Assembly (NCBI RefSeq): GCF_002831645.1
Contig: NZ_CP025117.1
Location: 124,001 to 188,000 of the forward strand
Source of the DNA: Olleya sp. Bg11-27
GTDB taxonomy: Bacteria; Bacteroidota; Bacteroidia; Flavobacteriales; Flavobacteriaceae
Reading direction: 5' to 3'
Length of the DNA stretch: 64,000 bases
Part shown: piece by piece, positions 57,617-64,000 of the stretch
How the letters are laid out: each line of letters starts with the position of its first letter
Position numbering within the stretch: the first letter of the stretch is position 1
Translations under genes and position numbers: made by a program
The notes under the pieces: model-generated
What the model saw: the letters and a program-made list of their open reading frames with translations, nothing else
Told to the model about the DNA's origin: nothing
Databases searched by the model: none

Positions 57617-58147
57617 TTAATGTGCTTTATCTACTATGTTAATTTCTACTGCTCCAGTATCCCCTAATAAATTTTGTAATTCACTTTGGTTTCCAACAAC
57701 CGAAATTTCCATTAAAAAATGATCATCAGTTGTTCTTGGATCAGGATTTTCAGCATTTTTAAAAGGCCACATTTTACTTCTTAAATAAAATGTTATAACC
57801 ATTAAATGGGCTGCAAAAAATACGGTAAGCTCAAACATAATCGGAACAAATGCCGGCATGTTTTCTAGGTAGCTAAAACTAGGTTTACCACCAATATCTT
57901 GCGGCCAGTCTTCAATCATGATAAAGTTCATCATTAAAGTGGCTACTGCCAAACCAACGCAACCATACATAAATGCACAAATTGCTAAACGTGTTGGAGC
58001 TAATCCCATTGCCTTATCTAGTCCGTGAACTGGAAAAGGTGTATATACTTCGTCAATGTGATATTTTGCAGCTTTAACTTTCTTAACTGCATTCATTAAC
58101 ACATCGTCATCGTTATAAATAGCGTGAATTACTTTTGAAGCTTCCAT
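57617..58147 (-). CDS. actD: Alternative complex III subunit ActD (DUF3341)
   Basis: 176 residues. An N-terminal soluble part ('IHAIYNDDDVLMNAVKKVKA', 'YTPFPVHGLDKAMGL') followed by two membrane helices (about 58-80 and 100-122), the DUF3341 layout. A structural membrane subunit of the complex. 3 bp after actC. Confidence 0.93.
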   Translation of the reverse strand: MEASKVIHAIYNDDDVLMNAVKKVKAAKYHIDEVYTPFPVHGLDKAMGLAPTRLAICAFMYGCVGLAVATLMMNFIMIEDWPQDIGGKPSFSYLENMPAFVPIMFELTVFFAAHLMVITFYLRSKMWPFKNAENPDPRTTDDHFLMEISVVGNQSELQNLLGDTGAVEINIVDKAH

Positions 58148-58150
58148 ATG

Positions 58151-59608
58151 CTACTTTAAATTATTAGTTTCTTTATTATTCACTACTGACGTTCTAGCAT
58201 CAGCTCCTGTCCCTACTAAACTATCACCTCTTTCTCTGATAGCTTTATAATTATCTCCAGAAGACTTTAATATAGTTTTAACCTCTGCTTGTGCTATAAC
58301 TGGGAATGTACGAGAGTACAATAAGAATAGTACAAAGAAGAATCCTATTGTTCCGATAAAAATTCCAATATCAACAAATGTTGGTGAGAACATTGTCCAT
58401 GAAGATGGTAAGTAATCTCTGTGTAATGATGTTACAATAATTACAAAACGTTCAAACCACATTCCGATATTTACTACAATAGAAATAGCGAAAGAGAACA
58501 TAATACTTGTACGTAACTTTTTAAACCACATAAACTGAGGTGAAAATACGTTACAAGACATCATTGCCCAGTATGCCCATGCATAAGGTCCTGTTGCTCT
58601 GTTTAAGAAAGCATATTGCTCATACTCTACACCAGAATACCATGCAACGAATAATTCCGTTATATATGCCACACCTACGATAGACCCAGTAAGCATGATA
58701 ACGATATTCATTAACTCAATATGTTGTACAGTAATATAATCTTCAAGACTACATACCTTTCTCATTATAATCAATAGTGTATTTACCATTGCAAAACCAG
58801 AAAACACCGCACCTGCCACAAAGTATGGCGGGAATATTGTTGTATGCCATCCCGGTATTACAGATGTTGCAAAATCAAAAGATACAATCGTATGTACAGA
58901 TAATACTAATGGTGTTGCTAAACCTGCAAGCACTAAAGATACTTCTTCAAAACGTTGCCAATCTTTTGCACGACCTGTCCAACCAAAACTTAATAAGCTA
59001 TATATTTTCTTTTGAAAAGGCTTAACAGCTCTATCACGTAACATTGCAAAATCTGGTAATAAACCTGTCCACCAGAATACTAATGATACCGATAAATAAG
59101 TTGAAATTGCAAATACATCCCAAAGTAATGGTGAGTTAAAGTTAACCCATAATGATCCAAATTGGTTTGGTATTGGTAATACCCAATATGCTAACCATGG
59201 ACGACCCATGTGAATAATTGGGAATAACCCTGCTTGAACTACAGAAAAGATAGTCATTGCTTCTGCAGAACGGTTAATTGCCATTCTCCATTTTTGACGG
59301 AATAATAAAAGTACTGCAGAAATTAATGTTCCTGCGTGACCAATACCAACCCACCAAACGAAGTTAGTAATATCCCAAGCCCAGTTTACTGTTCTGTTTA
59401 ATCCCCAAGTTCCAATACCCGTTGATACGGTATAAATAATACAACCTATTCCCCAAAGAAAAGCTACAAGTGCGATAGAAAATACAATCCACCACTGTTT
59501 GTTAGCCTTACCTTCTACAGGAGCTGCGATATCTACAGTTACATCATGGTAAGATTTCTTACCGGTAACCAAAGGTCTTCTAATAGGTGCTTCGTAATGA
59601 GACGCCAT
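58151..59608 (-). CDS. actC: Alternative complex III quinol-binding subunit ActC (NrfD/PsrC family)
   Basis: 485 residues with ten helices and NrfD-family signatures ('WWVGIGHAGTLISAVLLLFR', 'VSFDFATSVIPGWHTTIFPP'). It contains the quinol oxidation site near the periplasmic face and a proposed proton path. It lies between the iron-sulfur subunit ActB and ActD in the usual order. Confidence 0.95.
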   Translation of the reverse strand: MASHYEAPIRRPLVTGKKSYHDVTVDIAAPVEGKANKQWWIVFSIALVAFLWGIGCIIYTVSTGIGTWGLNRTVNWAWDITNFVWWVGIGHAGTLISAVLLLFRQKWRMAINRSAEAMTIFSVVQAGLFPIIHMGRPWLAYWVLPIPNQFGSLWVNFNSPLLWDVFAISTYLSVSLVFWWTGLLPDFAMLRDRAVKPFQKKIYSLLSFGWTGRAKDWQRFEEVSLVLAGLATPLVLSVHTIVSFDFATSVIPGWHTTIFPPYFVAGAVFSGFAMVNTLLIIMRKVCSLEDYITVQHIELMNIVIMLTGSIVGVAYITELFVAWYSGVEYEQYAFLNRATGPYAWAYWAMMSCNVFSPQFMWFKKLRTSIMFSFAISIVVNIGMWFERFVIIVTSLHRDYLPSSWTMFSPTFVDIGIFIGTIGFFFVLFLLYSRTFPVIAQAEVKTILKSSGDNYKAIRERGDSLVGTGADARTSVVNNKETNNLK

Positions 59609-59640
59609 AATCCTTTATAATTGTTTATTAATTAATCTTT

Positions 59641-62600
59641 TTATGCTTCTTTCGTGTTTCTCACTTTAGTATGATACTGAACATTAGGTTTAGTACCAAC
59701 ACTTTCTAACAAGTGATACATACGATCATCTTCGTATAGTTTTGCAACTTTACTTTCTTTATCGTTGATGTCTCCAAAAATCATTGCACCACTACCACAG
59801 GCAGCAGAACACGCTGTTTGAAACTCTCCATCTTTAATTACACGTCCATCACGTTTAGCGTCAAGAATCGTTTTCTGTGTCTTTTGAATACACATAGAAC
59901 ATTTTTCCATTACACCACGAGAACGTACTGTCACGTCAGGATTAATTACCATACGACCTAAATCATTATTCATGTGGTAATCAAACTCGTCATTTCCATT
60001 ATATAAGAACCAGTTAAAACGTCTTACTTTATATGGACAGTTGTTTGCACAATATCTTGTACCAACACATCTGTTGTAAGCCATATGGTTCTGTCCCTGT
60101 CTTCCGTGTGCTGTTGCAGCAACAGGACAAACAGTTTCACAAGGTGCATGATTACAATGCTGACACATTACTGGTTGAAATGCTACTTGTGGATTATCTG
60201 CAGGATCTTCTAATTCTCCAAAACCTCCTAAAGAACCATTATCTCCAAATAAACCAGAGAAACCTTCTTTTTTAGCATCATCTTGAGCAAATGTATCTTC
60301 AGATGAATAATATCTATCAATACGTAACCAGTGCATATCACGACTACGTCTAATTTCTTCTTTACCAACTACTGGTACGTTGTTTTCCGCGTGACATGCA
60401 ATAACACATGATCCACAACCTGTACATGCATTTAAATCAATTGACAGGTTAAAATGATGTCCAATTGAACGATCAAATTCATCCCATAAATCAACTTCAG
60501 GAGACGTTACCGGAGTTTCTTCATGGTTTAAAGATACCATTGGTATTTTATTCCACCCATGCTTATGATCTTGACTATCATAAGTATTAAAAATCTCTAA
60601 TGTTGTTTCCTTTATAATATCGCCACGACCCATTAAAGTATTCTGTAACTGTACACATGCAAATTCATGCATTCCAGTTGCAGGCTCAATAGATACACTT
60701 TGAACAGTATTGAAATCGTTATATAATGTAAACGCGTTAACTCCCGTTTTCATTTCATCTTTAAGACCAGCTGTTCTACCATAACCAAAGGCTAACCCTA
60801 CAGACCCTTTTGCTTGACCTGGTTGAATAATTACTGGTACAATTAAATCTTTAGATCCTTTAACTTTTAAAGTAACATAACTTCCGTCCAAAGCTCCCGT
60901 AGAATCATTTTCATTGACAATGTTCCAAGCTTCAGCATCCGCTTTAGATACCGTTAAATAGTTATCCCATGATGTTCTAGTAATTGGATCTGGAAACTCT
61001 TGTAACCATGGGTTATTGGCCTGTTGACCATCTCCCATTCCAACTTTAGAATATAATGTTAACTCAACACCTACCTTTGTAACCGAATCTGCTAATGCTC
61101 TTGCAGCATTTCCTGCAGGAATTTCGTCTTGTTCAATCTCTTCTTCTTCAGTCACTACTTCTAACAATTCCTCTGAAGTAGATAAACCACTTACAAAAAC
61201 ACCATCATGTAGTGCTTGGTTATAAGATTCTCCATTAAGGATATTCTCTTTCCAATTAGTCTTAATGTATTCATTTAAAGCACTAGTATTTCCAGTCCAT
61301 TTTAATAACACATCTTGAAATTGTTTTGTATCAAATAAAGGTCTTATTGTTGGTTGCATTAATGCAAAATGACCCTTCTTTAATTCAACATCTCCCCATG
61401 ATTCTAAATAATGAGGTGCTGCTGCTATATATTGTACAACAGATGCAGTCTCGTCTTCCTTAGAAGTAAACGCTACTGATAATGTTGTGTTTTTTAAACC
61501 TTCTGCAAAATCTTTTGCATTTGGTAAAGTATACATTGGATTAACACCGCTCATAATAACAGCTCCAACTTTACCCGATTTCATATCAGAAATCAAAGTT
61601 TGTACAGCTTTATTATTTCCTTGGCGTGTTTTTATTGGTGTTTTGTAGTCAAAAGCCTTACTTGCTAACGTCGTGTTTATTTCTAAAACGACAGTCTGCG
61701 CATTAACATCTTGAATACCGGTTACGACAACACCATTACTTCCTGCCTTAATTAATTCTGAAGCTGCTCTTTGAACAGCGTCTTTAATTTTTGCAGGTAA
61801 GTCGTTTGCATTTACCGAACCACCCGTAATTAAACTATGTAATTGCGCTAATGCTAATTTCTGTTGTGATGGCGTTAATGGGATACGTTTATCTGCGTTT
61901 GCACCAGATAAAGACATATTAGATTCAAATTGAATATGTCTTGACATTTTACCATGATCAGGAATTCTTTTTACAGAATATCCAGAATCAAATCCTCCAC
62001 CTTGCCAATCTCCTAAAAAGTCTGCACCTACAGACACAATAGTCATTGCCTTAGAGAAATCATAATTAGCTAATCCTCTCTCACCATACATTGCTTGGTA
62101 AGCATCTAATGCAGCCGACTCCGATACAGCATCATAAACCACGTGGTTTACATTACCATATTTCTCAGTAAATTCTGCAACTAACTTAGATGTTGATGGA
62201 CTTGCATATGTTTGTGTCAATAGTACGATTTGCTTTCCTGAATCCTTCAAAGTCTCTAAAGACTGCGTCGTTTCAGAATTAAAATCAGACCAAGAAATAG
62301 CTTTTCCACCTTTCTTAGGACCTTGTACTCTTGTGCTATCATATAAATCTAAAACCGAAGCATTAACTCTAGCATTTGCATGACCATTGGTAGCAGCTAG
62401 TGTATTGTTTTCAATTTTAATTGGACGACCTTCACGAGTCTTTACTAAAACACTTGCAAAATCAAAACCATTAGCTATAGTTGTTGCATAATAATTAGCA
62501 ACACCAGGAACAATTCTGTCTGGCTGTACTACGTAAGGAATTGATTTAACTACTGGTCCCTCGCACGCTGCTAATGATGCAGCAGCAGTACTAAAACCAA

Positions 62601-62772
62601 CATACTTTAAGAAATCACGACGTGTTGTAGAAGAAGCCTCTAATGTATCCTTATCACCTAAGAACTCATCAGTAGGAATCTCTTGAACAAATTCGTTTTG
62701 TTTTAGCGTCTCAACAATAGAACTATCTTTTAGCTCCTCAACACTTTTCCAGTATTTCTTGTTTGATGACAT
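59641..62772 (-). CDS. actB: Alternative complex III iron-sulfur subunit ActB, Tat-type signal
   Basis: 1043 residues. A twin-arginine-like motif 'STTRRDFLKYVGFSTAAASL' near residue 55, a large molybdopterin-oxidoreductase-like region without cofactor motifs (about 80-760), and a C-terminal ferredoxin region with four cysteine clusters: 'NACTGCGSCVIACHAENN', 'CQHCNHAPCETVCPV', 'CVGTRYCANNCPYKVRR', and 'CSMCIQKTQ' with 'ACSAACGSG'. It relays electrons from quinol to the hemes of ActA and ActE, in the periplasm. Confidence 0.95.
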   Translation of the reverse strand: MSSNKKYWKSVEELKDSSIVETLKQNEFVQEIPTDEFLGDKDTLEASSTTRRDFLKYVGFSTAAASLAACEGPVVKSIPYVVQPDRIVPGVANYYATTIANGFDFASVLVKTREGRPIKIENNTLAATNGHANARVNASVLDLYDSTRVQGPKKGGKAISWSDFNSETTQSLETLKDSGKQIVLLTQTYASPSTSKLVAEFTEKYGNVNHVVYDAVSESAALDAYQAMYGERGLANYDFSKAMTIVSVGADFLGDWQGGGFDSGYSVKRIPDHGKMSRHIQFESNMSLSGANADKRIPLTPSQQKLALAQLHSLITGGSVNANDLPAKIKDAVQRAASELIKAGSNGVVVTGIQDVNAQTVVLEINTTLASKAFDYKTPIKTRQGNNKAVQTLISDMKSGKVGAVIMSGVNPMYTLPNAKDFAEGLKNTTLSVAFTSKEDETASVVQYIAAAPHYLESWGDVELKKGHFALMQPTIRPLFDTKQFQDVLLKWTGNTSALNEYIKTNWKENILNGESYNQALHDGVFVSGLSTSEELLEVVTEEEEIEQDEIPAGNAARALADSVTKVGVELTLYSKVGMGDGQQANNPWLQEFPDPITRTSWDNYLTVSKADAEAWNIVNENDSTGALDGSYVTLKVKGSKDLIVPVIIQPGQAKGSVGLAFGYGRTAGLKDEMKTGVNAFTLYNDFNTVQSVSIEPATGMHEFACVQLQNTLMGRGDIIKETTLEIFNTYDSQDHKHGWNKIPMVSLNHEETPVTSPEVDLWDEFDRSIGHHFNLSIDLNACTGCGSCVIACHAENNVPVVGKEEIRRSRDMHWLRIDRYYSSEDTFAQDDAKKEGFSGLFGDNGSLGGFGELEDPADNPQVAFQPVMCQHCNHAPCETVCPVAATAHGRQGQNHMAYNRCVGTRYCANNCPYKVRRFNWFLYNGNDEFDYHMNNDLGRMVINPDVTVRSRGVMEKCSMCIQKTQKTILDAKRDGRVIKDGEFQTACSAACGSGAMIFGDINDKESKVAKLYEDDRMYHLLESVGTKPNVQYHTKVRNTKEA

Positions 62773-62843
62773 ATTATATAATTGAATTTATTTCTTTATT
62801 ATTTATTTTAAACTTCACTATCTACTTTGATAACCTTAGTTAA

Positions 62844-64000
62844 CTAGTAATGACATTTACCACATTCTAACCCTCCCATTTGCGCAGCAGTAAGATTTTC
62901 TACACCATACTTCTTAGACAATTGCTCATGAATTTTAGTATAATATGCGTTATCTTTTACCTTAACGTTAGTTTCTCTGTGACAGTTAATACACCAACCC
63001 ATTGTTAATGGTGCATGTTGATACATGATTTCCATCTCCTCTACAGGACCGTGACATGTTTGGCATTCTACACCACCTACAACAACGTGTTGTGAGTGAT
63101 TAAAATAAGCAAAGTCCGGCAATTTATGTATTTGAATCCATTTAACTGGACTCGTTTCTCCTGTATACTTTTGATCAGCATCATCCCAACCAACAGCATC
63201 ATAAAGCTTTTTAATTTCACCATTATAGTCAACACCAAACTCAGCTAAACCTTCCGCTTGTGTTTCTGGCGCTACTTCATAAATTGATTTATGACAATTC
63301 ATACACACATTTAAAGAAGGAATCCCTGAATGCTTACTTACTCTAGCTGAAGAGTGACAATATTTACAATCGATCCCATTATCACCTGCGTGAATTCTAT
63401 GAGAATAATGTATTGGTTGAATCGGCTCATACCCTTGATTAACCCCAATTTGCATTAAGAAACCGTATACAAAGTACGCACTAGCTAATAATAAACCAAT
63501 AGCTGTTATAAATACTAAAAATTGATTTTGAACAAACGCTTTCCAAATTGGTGTACGGCTTGAAGTTTCAGCTAGAGAAACCCCTTTAGCATCAGCAAAA
63601 CGACGCAAGGTTTTATTTACTAAAAACAAAGCCCCTGCCAATAATGCAAATAACACACCTAAAGCCCCTAAAATAATCTTGTTAGATATCCCACCTTCAG
63701 AAGAAGTATTTGCTGCCTGAACCGTCGGATCCCCTGGCGGAGGAGTCACAACTGTTATTTCTGTAGCAGTATATGCTAAAATATTATCTATATCCGTATT
63801 TGTTAACGTAGGAAAAGCACTCATGGCCGCACCATTAAACTCAGAATAAATCTTATTCGCATAAGCGTCTCCAGATTTAATAACTCCTGAACTATTCTTT
63901 ATCCAGTTATACAACCACTCTCTATCTAAACCTTCTGCATCTGCTAAACGAGACTCCACTTTTCGCAAAGCAGGACCTGTCATTTTTTTATCTAACTTAT
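62844..64000 (-). CDS. actA: Alternative complex III multiheme cytochrome ActA (5' end cut by window edge)
   Basis: At least 385 codons; the frame is still open at base 64000 and reads 'KLDKKMTGPALRKVESRL', which in homologues directly follows a CxxCH, so the true start lies outside. The visible part has the end of an N-terminal cytochrome c domain, one membrane helix (about residue 105), another near 155, and five CxxCH motifs: CKYCH, CMNCH, CQTCH, CINCH and CGKCH. With the off-window one this makes about six hemes. The ATG at 63983 is internal, not the start. Confidence 0.93.
   Translation of the reverse strand, partial: KLDKKMTGPALRKVESRLADAEGLDREWLYNWIKNSSGVIKSGDAYANKIYSEFNGAAMSAFPTLTNTDIDNILAYTATEITVVTPPPGDPTVQAANTSSEGGISNKIILGALGVLFALLAGALFLVNKTLRRFADAKGVSLAETSSRTPIWKAFVQNQFLVFITAIGLLLASAYFVYGFLMQIGVNQGYEPIQPIHYSHRIHAGDNGIDCKYCHSSARVSKHSGIPSLNVCMNCHKSIYEVAPETQAEGLAEFGVDYNGEIKKLYDAVGWDDADQKYTGETSPVKWIQIHKLPDFAYFNHSQHVVVGGVECQTCHGPVEEMEIMYQHAPLTMGWCINCHRETNVKVKDNAYYTKIHEQLSKKYGVENLTAAQMGGLECGKCHY

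Noticed and set aside
62844-63983. Taking ATG 63983 as the start of ActA
   Set aside because: The frame is open to the window edge and the residues before it match the segment that follows a heme motif in homologues.
1-64000. CRISPR arrays, rRNA and tRNA genes
   Set aside because: No regularly spaced short repeats and no tRNA- or rRNA-like segments were noticed by eye. A covariance-model scan was not possible.

Overview
The window is AT-rich and looks like a marine gliding member of the Flavobacteriaceae (Bacteroidota). The evidence is SprA (the type IX secretion pore), a giant adhesin ending in a type B T9SS sorting domain, a RemB-like barrel protein, an alternative complex III (ActA-F) joined to a cytochrome oxidase, and promoter-like TTTG / TAnnTTTG pairs. 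No rRNA, tRNA, CRISPR array or intact insertion sequence was seen. Nearly every gene lies on the minus strand; the exceptions are nfu, dodecin, mscS and one unknown secreted protein.

Layout. 0.3-1.5 kb: Nfu iron-sulfur carrier and dodecin, closed by a bidirectional terminator. 1.6-8.1 kb: 2178-residue T9SS adhesin with about 13 tandem repeats. 8.4-9.9 kb: MscS channel and an unknown secreted protein. 9.9-16.3 kb: a MacAB-TolC-like tripartite ABC exporter operon ending in tsaB. 16.4-21.8 kb: oxidase maturation and subunit genes (Sco, DUF420, subunit IV, two subunit III proteins, CyoE). 34.1-38.8 kb: RemB-like protein, two TonB-like proteins, VanZ-like protein and GcvH. 38.9-52.5 kb: SprA, RuvA, MaeB, QueG, a cytochrome P450 and RuvB. 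52.7-64 kb: the terminal respiratory operon actABCDEF-cox2-cox1; ActA is cut by the window edge.

The accessory region is 22.0-34.1 kb, between remB and cyoE. Read in the direction of transcription, it holds three copies (A, B, C) of a near-identical N-terminal module (lipoprotein-type leader, beta-rich region with several Cys, Gly-rich linker). Each copy has a different C-terminal region: A and B carry HExxH zincin-like motifs, C an unrelated domain. Each is followed, with a few bases of overlap, by a small gene that is mostly a secreted protein or lipoprotein. After A and B come shorter orphan C-terminal tips, some with no start codon, each followed by a paralogous lipoprotein. Copies B and C are each preceded by a duplicated 3' fragment of remB. 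This is the layout of a polymorphic toxin / immunity array with orphan cassettes, here apparently built on a lipoprotein carrier and inserted repeatedly downstream of remB. Copies A and C have ATA where copy B has ATG, while copy B has a one-base deletion, so no copy shows a conventional intact reading frame with its leader peptide. Toxin function is inferred from architecture only.

The rest is a coherent aerobic, surface-active flavobacterial core: quinol oxidation by alternative complex III feeds cytochrome oxidase, whose heme and copper centres are served by CyoE, Sco and the DUF420 protein, while SprA exports adhesins such as the 2178-residue protein.
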